Both the position numbers and the translations under genes were made by a program. Below are positions 9,162-18,414 of a stretch of 64,000 nucleotides of DNA, piece after piece. Every line of letters begins with the position of its first letter. Within the stretch, counting starts at the first letter, position 1. Under the pieces are notes generated by a model that was not told where the DNA came from, did no database searches, and saw only the letters and a program-made list of their open reading frames with translations. The stretch lies in NCBI GenBank assembly GCA_910575565.1, contig CAJTFL010000002.1, positions 62,001-126,000 on the forward strand. The letters run 5' to 3'. This DNA is from Lachnospiraceae bacterium. GTDB lineage: Bacteria; Bacillota; Clostridia; Lachnospirales; Lachnospiraceae.

Positions 9162-10100
9162 TTATTCTCCTCCTAACACGTAATCCATATTTTGTTCAAA
9201 CAGCGTATCCAGGGAAACCGTGTCCCGAAACATCACCGCAGGCGAGCCGTTGACGGAAAACTGCACCCGGTTAACGGTGGTAAGCTGGGTCAGGGAATCC
9301 ACAATGGAATACAGGGGAAGCTCCTCCTTTCCCCCCAGGCTGTTGGTTAAAAACGCCGAGTCAAAATTTAAGTAGCATACATTATCGGTAACGGAAATAT
9401 TTAAAAGCTTCGTCTCCGGCGGGATGGTCGGCACGCACCCAGCCTTTTGGGGGCCTTCCAAAAGCTGTTCGATGATCAGGCGCTCCATGGATGTATTGAT
9501 ATTATGCATCACTTCCCGTTTCTCTTCGATCAGATACTCCCCGGATTCGTCGGCAAAATATAAGGTCAGCTCCGACTTTTCAAAGGCATTTACATCGCTG
9601 ATATTATCCATGAAATCCCCGGCGCTCATGATGCCCACCGGGTTTCCCAAAGCATCCATAAGAGGCTGTTCCCCGCTGTAAATGCTTAAAAATTCCACCC
9701 CTTCGATCTGGGTCAAGGTCTTTGTCAGGGCCGCCCTGCACAAAATCTCCTGGCTGGGATCCATCAGGCCATAGCTGGCGTCAAAATACAGAAAAAGCAC
9801 ATTGGAATCCCACTGGAACCGCCAAAGCTCCGTCTTTGCCGGAAGGGGCGACTTTGCGTCAACATCCGTAGGCACATTCACCAGCTGGCCGTACAGCTCC
9901 TGGATCAGCTCCAGCGGCTCCTTGGTCTCTGTAATGTACTCTGTCGGAAGCGTCTTCGTCATTCCCGTATTCAGGTAATAAATGGAATACTGGCCCTTTC
10001 CCGCGTTTTCATCCAGATATTCCTTCTGGCGGCAGCCGAAAAGAAGGAGCGCCGCCAAGGCTGCCAGGCAGAACGCCGGGCATTTTCTCTTTCGTTTCAT
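9162..10100 (-). CDS. GerMN-domain lipoprotein
   Basis: About 312 residues. A signal peptide ends in the lipobox LLLFGC, so the mature protein is probably lipid-anchored outside the membrane. Two GerMN-type repeats follow: one around LYFDASYGLMD...LTKTLTQIEGVEFLSI, another around CYLNFDSAFLTN...LTQLTTVNRVQFSVNG. GerMN domains occur in spore germination GerM and in actinobacterial LpqB. The ATG at 10100 overlaps the kinase stop as ATGA, with GGAGGG upstream. Tight coupling to a sensor kinase recalls the MtrB-LpqB pairing, but a shared role is inference. Confidence 0.85.
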   Translation of the reverse strand: MKRKRKCPAFCLAALAALLLFGCRQKEYLDENAGKGQYSIYYLNTGMTKTLPTEYITETKEPLELIQELYGQLVNVPTDVDAKSPLPAKTELWRFQWDSNVLFLYFDASYGLMDPSQEILCRAALTKTLTQIEGVEFLSIYSGEQPLMDALGNPVGIMSAGDFMDNISDVNAFEKSELTLYFADESGEYLIEEKREVMHNINTSMERLIIEQLLEGPQKAGCVPTIPPETKLLNISVTDNVCYLNFDSAFLTNSLGGKEELPLYSIVDSLTQLTTVNRVQFSVNGSPAVMFRDTVSLDTLFEQNMDYVLGGE

Positions 10101-11713
10101 TCCCTGCCCTCCTTCCTTTCTGCAGCCGGATTTCCTAAAATGCGGGCATCGGCTCCAGGCTGGCCTTTCTTTGCCGAAAGGCCTCCGCCTATCCAAAAGC
10201 CTTTAAGAGCCGGGGAATTTTTCGGCGTGCCGGATATGGCCGCCCCTCCCTTTTTCGGGCCCGAGGGGATATAGCTTAAGGGAATCCGAACCACAAACGT
10301 CGTTCCTTCCCCTTCCCGGCTTTCCACCTTAATCGTGCCCTTATGCATCAAAATCACGCTTTTGGTAATGGAAAGCCCCAGGCCGGTTCCTCCCGTTTCC
10401 CGGGAACGGGCCTTATCCACCCGGTAAAACCGCTCAAAAATATGCTCCCGGAATTCCTCCGGGATACCGATCCCCGAGTCCTCCACCGTCACGGAAAAGG
10501 ATTTATGATCCGCATCCAAAGTCACTTTAACCCAGCCGTTATCCACGTTATATTTAATGGCATTTTCCACCAGGTTATTAAAGGCCAGGGAGATTTTCAC
10601 CTCATCCACATCAGCGCTTACCTCCCGGATGCTTTCAAAAATCACCTCGATATTCCTCTTTTTCGCAATGGGCCGCAGCCGCTTTAAAATCACTTCCATT
10701 AAGCTGTTAATGGACATTGTGGCTACATTGATCTGATCTGACGAGGATTTATCCATCTTTACCAGGGACAAAAGATCGTCGATAATCTTGCTCTCCCGGT
10801 CAATCTCATCGGAAATATCCGCCATAAATTCCTGGTATAATTCCACTGGAGCACCCTCCATCCCCATCAGGGAATCCGCCAGCACACGGATAGAGGTAAT
10901 GGGCGTTTTCAGCTCATGGGACACATTGGAAACGAACTCCTGCCTGGACTGATCCACCACCTTCAGCTTCGTTATGGTCCGGTTTACCGCCTCTGAAATC
11001 TCCCTGGTTTCCCGGTATGTATGCTCATCGATATCCTGCTCTAAATCCCCCTCCGAAACCTTATTTAACATCCCCTGGAGGATGGAAAAAGGCCTGGAAA
11101 GCACCCCGATGGCTCCCAGGGAAACCATCAAAAGAACCACCCACGTAATTAGGTTTAGGAAACGGGATTCTTCCTTTACCGACTCAGCCAAAAGGCTTAT
11201 GGAACCGGTGGAAGCCGCCATCACCAGCACGCCCCTGATCTCCCGCTCAGGGGTATTTTCATAGATGGGGAAGGTCTGGATAAAATAATTTTTTTCATTA
11301 TTGTAGTGGTTGCTGTTTTCCCCTTTAAAGCAGCGGATCACTTCCTCGGAAACCACGAATTTCCCTTCGGCCAGGCCAAAGGTATCCCGCACAACCCGGT
11401 AATTCTTATCCACCACCACAATCCGGCCATGGTACAGATCCGCCGTAACATTAAGCTCCGTGTCAATGGAGAGATCCTGGGCGTTCCCTTCCATATATCC
11501 GGCTCTGGACATTTTGCTGCTTAAAATCAGGCACTGATTCTGCACATCCACGCTGCGGCTGCTTACATGGCTCTGCTCCACATAGGAGGATAGGACGCTG
11601 CCGTGGATCACCATGGGCAGCAGCCCCACCGCCATCAAAAGGATCACCAGGGGCACGCGGAAGCTAACCCGCCCCTTCCCCAAAATATCCGTCAACCAAT
11701 CTCTGTGAAACAA
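10097..11713 (-). CDS. membrane sensor histidine kinase (HAMP-HisKA-HATPase)
   Basis: About 538 residues: TM helix near residue 20-40, an extracytoplasmic sensor region, a second TM helix (LITWVVLLMVSLGAIGVL), HAMP linker, HisKA with FVSNVSHELKTPITS, and HATPase_c with NLVENAIKYN, DSGIGIP and GTGLGLS. A proline/glycine-rich tail follows the kinase core. After the DegV stop the sequence reads GGAGGCCGTGTTTTTG; I chose the TTG at 11713 (8-nt spacing), with the GTG at 11719 or an upstream ATG at 11761 as alternatives. No response regulator is adjacent, which is unusual; the downstream GerMN lipoprotein may be an accessory sensor. Confidence 0.88.
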   Translation of the reverse strand: MFHRDWLTDILGKGRVSFRVPLVILLMAVGLLPMVIHGSVLSSYVEQSHVSSRSVDVQNQCLILSSKMSRAGYMEGNAQDLSIDTELNVTADLYHGRIVVVDKNYRVVRDTFGLAEGKFVVSEEVIRCFKGENSNHYNNEKNYFIQTFPIYENTPEREIRGVLVMAASTGSISLLAESVKEESRFLNLITWVVLLMVSLGAIGVLSRPFSILQGMLNKVSEGDLEQDIDEHTYRETREISEAVNRTITKLKVVDQSRQEFVSNVSHELKTPITSIRVLADSLMGMEGAPVELYQEFMADISDEIDRESKIIDDLLSLVKMDKSSSDQINVATMSINSLMEVILKRLRPIAKKRNIEVIFESIREVSADVDEVKISLAFNNLVENAIKYNVDNGWVKVTLDADHKSFSVTVEDSGIGIPEEFREHIFERFYRVDKARSRETGGTGLGLSITKSVILMHKGTIKVESREGEGTTFVVRIPLSYIPSGPKKGGAAISGTPKNSPALKGFWIGGGLSAKKGQPGADARILGNPAAERKEGRE

Positions 11714-11726
11714 AAACACGGCCTCC

Positions 11727-12590
11727 TTAACACTCCACTTTTTTCGAACAGGCAAGGGCAAGGGAGCCTGGCCCGATATGGCTTGAAACGCTCAAGGACA
11801 GCGGGCAGATCACAATCTCCCTGTCCGGGTAAACGGCCAAAACCTCCTCCCTAAATTCCTCCGCCGCCGCCTGGTTTTGGGTATGGGCGATCTGAAGGTA
11901 CGTATCCTTCCCCTCAGGATCCGAAAAACGGGTCTCCAAATCCCTCTGCATGGCCGTAAGCATGGTCTGCTTCGCCTGCTTTAAGGTGCGGACTTTCCCA
12001 AAGGCATCCAGCTTCTCCCCCTGGATCTGGAGCACCGGCTTAATCCTTAAAAGCGTCCCAAGGGCAGCGGCGGCAGGGGTGATCCGCCCTCCCTTTCTTA
12101 AGTATTTTAAGGTATCCACCATAATGTAGATGCTGCTTTCAAACTTCACCGCTTCCAGCTTTTCCTTTATCTCCGCCGCCGTAAGGCCTTTCTCCGCCAG
12201 CTCTAAGGCATCCAAAACCGACCGGCGCTGGGTCACGGAAATCCGCTGGTTATTCACCACCTGGACTTTTCCGCCGTAATCCTCCGCCAGCATAACCGCC
12301 GTCTGGCAAGAGCTGCTTAAGCCGCTGGACATGGGGATATGGACAATGGCATCGTAATCCTGCAAAACCTGATCCCACAGCTCCGTCACCGAAGCGGGAG
12401 CAGGCTGGGAGGTGGAAATATCCGCCCCTGCCGCCAGCCGCTCATAGAACTGCTCCTGGCTTAAATCAATCGTTTCAAAATACGTTTCCCCATCAATCAT
12501 GAAAGGCATCGGAAGGATAAAAATCCCCCATTCCTCCCCCTCCTTCCGGGTAATGCCGCTGTTGCTGTCCGTAATCACCGCAATCTTCAT
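11727..12590 (-). CDS. DegV family fatty-acid-binding protein
   Basis: About 287 residues. The N-terminus MKIAVITDSNSGITRKEG and the later STSQPAPAS and IPMSSGLSSSCQTA are hallmarks of DegV/FakB proteins, which bind a single fatty acid and present it to the FakA kinase. VDTLKYLRKGGRITP and the IKPVLQI segment are also typical. The ATG at 12590 has AAGGA upstream; earlier in-frame starts lack support. It lies 13 nt before the kinase start and is probably in the same transcript. Confidence 0.92.
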   Translation of the reverse strand: MKIAVITDSNSGITRKEGEEWGIFILPMPFMIDGETYFETIDLSQEQFYERLAAGADISTSQPAPASVTELWDQVLQDYDAIVHIPMSSGLSSSCQTAVMLAEDYGGKVQVVNNQRISVTQRRSVLDALELAEKGLTAAEIKEKLEAVKFESSIYIMVDTLKYLRKGGRITPAAAALGTLLRIKPVLQIQGEKLDAFGKVRTLKQAKQTMLTAMQRDLETRFSDPEGKDTYLQIAHTQNQAAAEEFREEVLAVYPDREIVICPLSLSVSSHIGPGSLALACSKKVEC

Positions 12591-12697
12591 TTTCCTTAAT
12601 CCTTTCCATTCCTTTGGACTGCCCGGCACTGGCATCTTTAGCCTCAAACGCACCGGCTTGCAGCCTTTTTATCCTAGGATAATCTGCTTCTTTCTCC

Positions 12698-14473
12698 CTA
12701 TTCTTCCCCATAAGCAGAAGTATAAAGCTGATAATACATTCCTTTTTTCTCCATCAATGCCTTATGGTTCCCTTCCTCCACAATCCGGTTCTCAAACAAA
12801 ACCAGGATCCTGTCCGCATTTTGGATCGTAGTCAGCCGGTGGGCAATGGTCAGGGTGGTGCGCCCCACCGCCAGCTGGTCTAAGGATTTGCTGACTAAGT
12901 GCTCGCTTTCATTATCCAAAGCCGACGTGGCTTCATCCAAAACCAGGATCGCCGGATTCTTTAAAAACACCCGGGCAATGCTGATCCTCTGCTTCTGCCC
13001 GCCGGACAGCTTTACGCCCCGCTCTCCCACATACGTGTCGTACCCGTTCTTTAACTGCATGATGAATTCATGGGCGCCTGCAAGCTTGGCGGCCTCAATG
13101 ACTTCCTCCTTCAAAGCGCCGGGGCGTCCGTAAGAAATATTATCCAGCACCGTGCCGGAAAACAAATATACATCCTGCTGAACCACGCCGATATGGGAAC
13201 GCAGGCTCTGCAAGGTAATCCCCTTAAGCTCCCTCCCGTCAATATAAATATGGCCGGAGGTGGCATCGTAAAACCGGGGAATCAAATTGCACAAGGTGGT
13301 TTTCCCGCCCCCTGACGGCCCCACTAAGGCCACCTTTTCCCCAGGCTTAATCGTTAAGGAGATATCCTCCAATACCGGGTTATGATCGTCGGGATACTCA
13401 AAGCTAACGTGGTCAAAAGTGATGGCTCCCTCCACCTCTTTAAGGGGCATCGCCCCCTGGTCATCAAAAATATCCACGCTGGCATCCATGATCTCCATAA
13501 ACCGCTCGATCCCGGTCATCCCCCGCTGGAACTGCTCCGCAAACTCGATAATCCGCCGGATCGTGGCTAACAAGGTGGTAACGTATAAGGTATAAGCCAC
13601 CAAGTCCCCTGGCACAATCAGGCCTTTCACCATGAAGATCCCTCCGGCCATAATCACTACCATATACATCAGGCCGTCAAACATCCGGATGGTATCCTGG
13701 AAGGCCGCCATATAAAAATAAGTCTTCCGCTTAATGGACAGAAACTGCAGGTTATCCTTCTGGAACTTCTCCAGCTCCACTTCTTCATTGGCAAAAGCCC
13801 GGACTACCCGGTTCCCCAAAAGGCTGTCCTCAATCCTGGCGTTTAACTCCCCGATATGGTTGCGCTGCTCCTTAAACGCCGCCCGCACCTTTAAGTTAAA
13901 ATAAGTGCAGGACACCGCCATCACCGGGATGAAAAGGAAAATCACCACCGTAAGCAAAAGGCTTATGCGGGATAAAATCACGAAGGAAACCACCGCCTTT
14001 AAAAAGGCAATAAAAAATTCCTCCGGGCAGTGGTGGGCAAATTCCGTCACATCAAACAAATCGCTGGTGATCCTTGACATAATCTGCCCCACCTTCGTAT
14101 TGCTGTAATAGCTGTCCGAAAGCTTCTGCAGATGGGCAAATGCATCCTTGCGCATATCCGTCTCGATGGAAGCCCCCATCACATGGCCGGTATAGGCCAT
14201 ATAAAAGCTGGCCAGCCCGTCAATAATCCGCAAAAAAAAGTAAAACAATCCCAGCCCCACCACAAGGCGAACCGTAAGGGAAGCAAGATCATTAAGGCCC
14301 TGGTTCGTAATGTAGCGCAAAATCAGCGGCAGGATCATCTCGCAGATAATGGTCAAGGCCGCACAAAACATATCGAATGCCATAATTTTCCAATATGGCC
14401 GGTAATAAGGCAAAAAGCGCTTTAACAGCACCCCTGTTTTCATGGTATGGTTTACTTGGTTCGTTTGGTTCAT
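12698..14473 (-). CDS. ABC exporter with fused membrane and ATP-binding domains
   Basis: About 591 residues. The N-terminal half is a six-helix type-1 exporter domain (from MAFDMFCAALTIICEMILP). The C-terminal half is an ATPase with Walker A GPSGGGKTT, signature LSGGQKQR, Walker B ILVLDEATSALD and switch histidine TIAHR. Such proteins work as dimers exporting lipids, drugs or peptides; the substrate cannot be told. The reading frame extends further upstream, but MNQTNQVNHTMK at 14473 is the natural start because the upstream frame has no membrane-domain features and overlaps the opposing gene at 14610. Confidence 0.92.
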   Translation of the reverse strand: MNQTNQVNHTMKTGVLLKRFLPYYRPYWKIMAFDMFCAALTIICEMILPLILRYITNQGLNDLASLTVRLVVGLGLFYFFLRIIDGLASFYMAYTGHVMGASIETDMRKDAFAHLQKLSDSYYSNTKVGQIMSRITSDLFDVTEFAHHCPEEFFIAFLKAVVSFVILSRISLLLTVVIFLFIPVMAVSCTYFNLKVRAAFKEQRNHIGELNARIEDSLLGNRVVRAFANEEVELEKFQKDNLQFLSIKRKTYFYMAAFQDTIRMFDGLMYMVVIMAGGIFMVKGLIVPGDLVAYTLYVTTLLATIRRIIEFAEQFQRGMTGIERFMEIMDASVDIFDDQGAMPLKEVEGAITFDHVSFEYPDDHNPVLEDISLTIKPGEKVALVGPSGGGKTTLCNLIPRFYDATSGHIYIDGRELKGITLQSLRSHIGVVQQDVYLFSGTVLDNISYGRPGALKEEVIEAAKLAGAHEFIMQLKNGYDTYVGERGVKLSGGQKQRISIARVFLKNPAILVLDEATSALDNESEHLVSKSLDQLAVGRTTLTIAHRLTTIQNADRILVLFENRIVEEGNHKALMEKKGMYYQLYTSAYGEE

Positions 14474-14609
14474 GTCTGTCTGTATCCTTCTCTCCTTTAA
14501 GTACTGTACCCATTTTAGCCTATTTTCCCCGGAAAGGGAAGAGGCAAAATGAGTTCTTGACAAATATCTTTTTTCGTGTAAAGATGGAAGGAAAAAGGAG
14601 AAAATCATT

Positions 14610-15461
14610 ATGCCATATTGCCCAAAATGCGACATGGAATTCATCGAAGGGATTACCGTCTGCTCCGACTGCGGCGCCCCTTTATATGAATCCGAAGAGG
14701 CGGCTAAAGCCGCCAGAAAACAGGCCGAAGAACAGGCCATGGAAAAAGCAAGAAAAGAGCTGGAAGAAGCCATGGGGGGCAATGCCCAAGACCTGGAAGA
14801 AGCCATGGACGATGGCTTTTGGGATGCTGAAGGAAATGCCGAAGAAAATCCCGCGGATTACGACCCGTCAGGCCAAAAGAAGCGGAAAGCCACCGCTCCC
14901 TCTGTCTATGTAAAAAAGTCTGCCCGCTACCAGGACATGAAATCCTCCGCCCTGGCCTTCCTGCTTATCGGGTGCGCCGCCCTGGCCGTGGCCGTCATCA
15001 GCTTTATCCACCTAGCGTCCACCGCCCCGGAAAGCGTCAGCCTGTACCAAATCAGCAGCTATATCGTTTCCGTCAATCTTATGGCAGCTTCCCGCTCGGT
15101 ACTATTCGTCATCTTAAGCCTTATCTGCATGATTATCAGCGCTAAAACGAACATGGCGGCGGCAGCAATGAAGGAGGAGGCAGCAAAAGAAAACAAGGAA
15201 ACAGAAAGCTTAATCGCCCTGTTTCTCGCCAGCCATTCACCAGAAGAGATCGACGGGCGTTTAGCCAGGGAACAGGGCAGCATTGGAGAGGGGACAAGCG
15301 GGCAGGCCGCCGCCCCAGAAGGCAGCCGCCCGGAGGAATTAGCCCTAAAGCGGTATGCCCTGATCCAGGATTACCTGGTGACGGAAAACGACCTGCCCGA
15401 TCCGGACTACGTAGATTATTTATCCGAGGAAATCTATGACCGGATGTATGGGGCACAATAG
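14610..15461 (+). CDS. zinc-ribbon membrane protein of unknown function
   Basis: About 283 residues. It opens with a zinc ribbon (CPKCDMEF and CSDCG), followed by an acidic, helical, Ala/Glu-rich stretch predicted to be coiled coil. Two hydrophobic helices (ALAFLLIGCAALAVAVISFI and VLFVILSLICMIISA) are separated by a short loop. The tail is charged. An AGGAG lies upstream of the ATG. It is divergent from the ABC exporter and ends in a terminator hairpin. No functional family was recognised. Confidence 0.8.
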   Translation: MPYCPKCDMEFIEGITVCSDCGAPLYESEEAAKAARKQAEEQAMEKARKELEEAMGGNAQDLEEAMDDGFWDAEGNAEENPADYDPSGQKKRKATAPSVYVKKSARYQDMKSSALAFLLIGCAALAVAVISFIHLASTAPESVSLYQISSYIVSVNLMAASRSVLFVILSLICMIISAKTNMAAAAMKEEAAKENKETESLIALFLASHSPEEIDGRLAREQGSIGEGTSGQAAAPEGSRPEELALKRYALIQDYLVTENDLPDPDYVDYLSEEIYDRMYGAQ

Positions 15462-15482
15462 CGCCAAAATAAGGAAAATTGC

Positions 15483-15510
15483 AAAGGGGCTGCCGCAGCA
15501 GCCCCTTTTT
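15483..15510 (+). terminator. rho-independent terminator
   Basis: AAAGGGGCTGC and GCAGCCCCTTT form an 11-bp stem with a 4-nt CGCA loop. The stem is followed by a T-rich tract (TTTTTCTTTCTCTTT). It serves the zinc-ribbon gene and lies between convergent genes. Confidence 0.88.
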
Positions 15511-15518
15511 CTTTCTCT

Positions 15519-16589
15519 TTAATACCCCTTCAAATTTTCCCCGTCGTCAATCAAAATATACGCCGGCATCTCGATATTCTGCAACACCGTCACCATGGCC
15601 TCCTCCGGGATTGCAATGCAGCCGCCAGTCCCGGGGCCGTCGGTACAGTGGAGGAAAATCGCTGAACCCTTATAGGGCGTCCGCTCCTTATTATACCCAA
15701 CCGCCATGCAGTAGTGGTAGGCCTTTCCCCCATAGGTGCTTAAATGCTCGGAAGCCGCCGTGTCAAATACCTGACCTGTCTGGCGGATATCCGCCATGGT
15801 ATTATAAAGAGGAGAATTGCTGTCCCCCACCCAATAATGGCCGTCATTTACCTGCAGATAAGGAACCTTAAAATTCCCTAAGTCCGGCTTCGTTCCAAAG
15901 GCTTCATCCAAGGTATACAAGCCTCTGGGGGTTTTCTCATCCCCCTCCCGCTCTTTCCCAATGCCCTGCTTTCCCACGTAGCCGCCGGTATCCGTAAGCT
16001 TCTTCCACCGATAGCTTAAAGCTGCCTGGATATCCGCCTCCTGCTTTCCCTGGGACTTGGCCTGGCCTGCCGCTCCCGGCCCCTGGGACAGATCCAGATT
16101 TCCTTCTTCCCCGCCCGTCCCAGCGGAAACTTCTTCCTTCACATAAAAGGATGCCCTGGCACAGGTTCCATGCCCCTCAATCACCAAAAGGCTTTTGGCA
16201 TCGGCAGGAATGCTGGTAAACTGGGATACATCGTACTGCGGCGGGATCCAGACCCCGGTTCCCTCCACATACTGGCCGTCCGGGGTTATGGTATTGGTCA
16301 GCACCATCCCATCCTGGCCGTAATAACGCCGATAGCCATCAAAGTCCAGCCGCCAGCCATACGCTATCCCCTGGCCGTTCCCCGCCTGGACACTGCCTCC
16401 GCCATCGGACAGACCCTCAGACAAAACGCTTCCGCTGCCGCCAGGAAAGCCGCCCATATTTCCTTCTGCCGCCCCAGGCTCTTCTGGCCCTGGGATGCTT
16501 ACCAATTCCGCACCCATAGAACTCCCCACTCCTACCGCTACTGCCGTCAGCACCCCTAAGGCTGCCCCAGCCGCCATTCCTTTTTTCAT
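15519..16589 (-). CDS. secreted L,D-transpeptidase (YkuD family) with one cell-wall-binding-like repeat
   Basis: About 356 residues. A signal peptide (MKKGMAAGAALGVLTAVAVG) is followed by a Gly-rich linker, then a single repeat GYRRYYGQDGMVLTN...GVWI like choline/cell-wall-binding repeats. The C-terminal YkuD catalytic domain contains TPRGLYTLDEAFG and the HCTDGPGTGGCIAI motif with catalytic Cys. Such enzymes make 3-3 peptidoglycan cross-links or anchor proteins. The start at 16589 gives a good signal peptide, but the ribosome site is poorly placed; a TTG at 16619 also keeps the frame. It faces the zinc-ribbon gene across a terminator. Confidence 0.85.
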   Translation of the reverse strand: MKKGMAAGAALGVLTAVAVGVGSSMGAELVSIPGPEEPGAAEGNMGGFPGGSGSVLSEGLSDGGGSVQAGNGQGIAYGWRLDFDGYRRYYGQDGMVLTNTITPDGQYVEGTGVWIPPQYDVSQFTSIPADAKSLLVIEGHGTCARASFYVKEEVSAGTGGEEGNLDLSQGPGAAGQAKSQGKQEADIQAALSYRWKKLTDTGGYVGKQGIGKEREGDEKTPRGLYTLDEAFGTKPDLGNFKVPYLQVNDGHYWVGDSNSPLYNTMADIRQTGQVFDTAASEHLSTYGGKAYHYCMAVGYNKERTPYKGSAIFLHCTDGPGTGGCIAIPEEAMVTVLQNIEMPAYILIDDGENLKGY

Positions 16590-16713
16590 CAATGCATCGA
16601 ATTTTAAGATTCTCCTCAAGGTTTAACCGCCTTCCAAAACAAACTTCGTGCAAGCACGATTTTCACCCATGCGGTTCCCGCTGGCTGAACTGTTATGTTA
16701 AAATCTACCGTCC

Positions 16714-16868
16714 GTTCAGCCGCGCCATTCGCAAAACCGTGCCTAACGGCACTCTCCGCTGCTTACGCAGCTCCTTTTGCTCATATACGGGCGCTCCCTC
16801 AGTGGAAACCGATGGATGAAACTTCGTGCCAGCACGATTTTCACCCATGCGGTTCCCACTGGCTGAAC
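16714..16868 (+). repeat. MITE-like element, copy A
   Basis: A 155-bp segment with ends GTTCAGCC and GGCTGAAC (perfect 8-bp inverted termini). It contains several short internal palindromes (CGTGC..GCACG, CTGC..GCAG). A near-identical 156-bp copy lies inverted at 21696-21851. The right-hand end of another copy lies just upstream at 16644-16690, again ending GGCTGAAC. The element ends 24 bp before the hydrogenase stop codon. It has no coding capacity. Confidence 0.75.
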
Positions 16869-16892
16869 TGTTAAACTAAAATCTACCGTCCG

Positions 16893-18344
16893 TTAATGCC
16901 GGTGCATGGAGAACTGATCCATGGGATACTTCTTTAAATTATCCAGCACCCTCCGGTCATCCGCCTCGCCGATCAAGGCATCCCTGTCGCGCTTTGCCTC
17001 CATCTCCGCCTTATGCTTGCTGGGGCCGCCTACACAGCCGCCTGCGCATACCATGCCTTCGATAAAGTCCTCGGGAAGCTTCCCAACCTTCATTAACAGG
17101 AGAGCCTTCTTGCACTCCGCGCCGCCGCTGCACCGAGCCACCTTGGGCTGGATATCCTCTCCCATTTCCTTGAAGCACTGGAGCACCGCATTGGTCACGC
17201 CGCCGCCGTTTCCAAAGCGCTTGCCGAATACGGAGCTTTCCTGGTAATCGTTTTCCGCCGGTTCCAGCTCTACGCCCTTAGCCCGCATCATGGCCCGAAC
17301 CTCGCCAAAGGTTAAGGCGTAGTCTGCATTCCCCTGGATATTTAAGTCCAGGGCCTCGCTCTTTTTCGCGATGCAGGGGCCTACGAAAACGGTAATCACA
17401 CCTGGATCCTGGGACTTTAACATCCGGGATACGGCGCACATGGGGGAAACGGTAGTGGACATATTCCCTTCCAGCATGGGGAAGTGTTTTTTAATCATAT
17501 TGACAAAAGCCGGGCAGCAGGAGGTAGTCATCTTCTTGCCTTCCTTGTAGGCCTCAGCCCACTCTTCCGCCTCGTAAGCCGCCGTCATATCGCCGCCTAA
17601 GCCTACCTCCACCATATCCGCAAAGCCCATCTTCTTAAAGGCAAGCTTCCAGCTGGCCATGGTGATATTCTTGCCAAACTGTCCTTCCGTGGCGGGGGCT
17701 ACCATGGCAACCACCCTCTGGCCTGCGTTAATCAGGCGGATGATATCTACCATAAAGGTTTTCGTCCCTACTGCGCCGAAGGGGCAGCTGTGGATGCAGG
17801 CGCCGCACTGGATACACTTATCCTCATCAATCACACAGATACCGTATTCATCATAGGTGATGGCATCCACCGGGCATACCTTCTTGCAGGGACGCTCCAA
17901 ATGGGCGATAGCGTTATAAGGGCAGGCCTGGGCACACTTCCCGCACTCCTTACACTTAGCCGGATCAATATGGGCATGGATATTGCCCATGCTGATAGCC
18001 CCGAAATTACAGGACTGCTGGCAGGCTTTTCCCATGCACTTGCGGCAGTTATCCGTTACCACATAGGATGCGATAGGGCACTCCTCGCAGGCCGCGTTAA
18101 TCACCTGCACCACGTTCCGGCTGTCCTTGCCGGTAGGGCATTTGCCCTCTGCCAGGCGGACCCTCTGCTTAATCAGCTCCCGTTCCTTATAGATACAGCA
18201 CCGGTACTGCGCCTGGGGGCCGGGAATCATCTGATAAGGAAGCTCATCCCGTTTCTCCTCCAAAGTGCCTTCCCAGGCGCACTTAGCCACTTCATACAAA
18301 ACCTCATGCTTTAGCCGCAAGATTGTCGCGTCATTTGTTATCAT
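16893..18344 (-). CDS. monomeric [FeFe] hydrogenase with ferredoxin-like clusters
   Basis: About 483 residues. N-terminal 4Fe-4S motifs include CKECGKCAQACPYNAIA and CIQCGACIHSCPFGA. The H-cluster domain keeps all cysteines: TTSCCPAF (L1), GPCIAKKSEA (L2) and EGMVCAGGCVGGP (L3). It probably interconverts protons and H2 with ferredoxin-type electron transfer in the cytoplasm. The L1 tail is PAF rather than the PxW of canonical HydA, which fits the group B class. It is the last gene of the operon, 70 nt after the PP2C gene, so HydS sensing may act together with it. Confidence 0.92.
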   Translation of the reverse strand: MITNDATILRLKHEVLYEVAKCAWEGTLEEKRDELPYQMIPGPQAQYRCCIYKERELIKQRVRLAEGKCPTGKDSRNVVQVINAACEECPIASYVVTDNCRKCMGKACQQSCNFGAISMGNIHAHIDPAKCKECGKCAQACPYNAIAHLERPCKKVCPVDAITYDEYGICVIDEDKCIQCGACIHSCPFGAVGTKTFMVDIIRLINAGQRVVAMVAPATEGQFGKNITMASWKLAFKKMGFADMVEVGLGGDMTAAYEAEEWAEAYKEGKKMTTSCCPAFVNMIKKHFPMLEGNMSTTVSPMCAVSRMLKSQDPGVITVFVGPCIAKKSEALDLNIQGNADYALTFGEVRAMMRAKGVELEPAENDYQESSVFGKRFGNGGGVTNAVLQCFKEMGEDIQPKVARCSGGAECKKALLLMKVGKLPEDFIEGMVCAGGCVGGPSKHKAEMEAKRDRDALIGEADDRRVLDNLKKYPMDQFSMHRH

Positions 18345-18414
18345 GATTTTTCCTCCTCATATCTCGTACTATAAACATCTCGTACTATAAAAGCCTTACT
18401 GCCAAACCGCTTAT

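Noticed and set aside
14474..14806. Longer ABC exporter starting at 14806
   Set aside because: The extra 111 codons overlap the opposite-strand zinc-ribbon gene and have low-complexity shadow composition.
16622..16892. Structured non-coding RNA downstream of the hydrogenase
   Set aside because: The same sequence recurs elsewhere in both orientations with inverted termini, so a mobile repeat explains it better.
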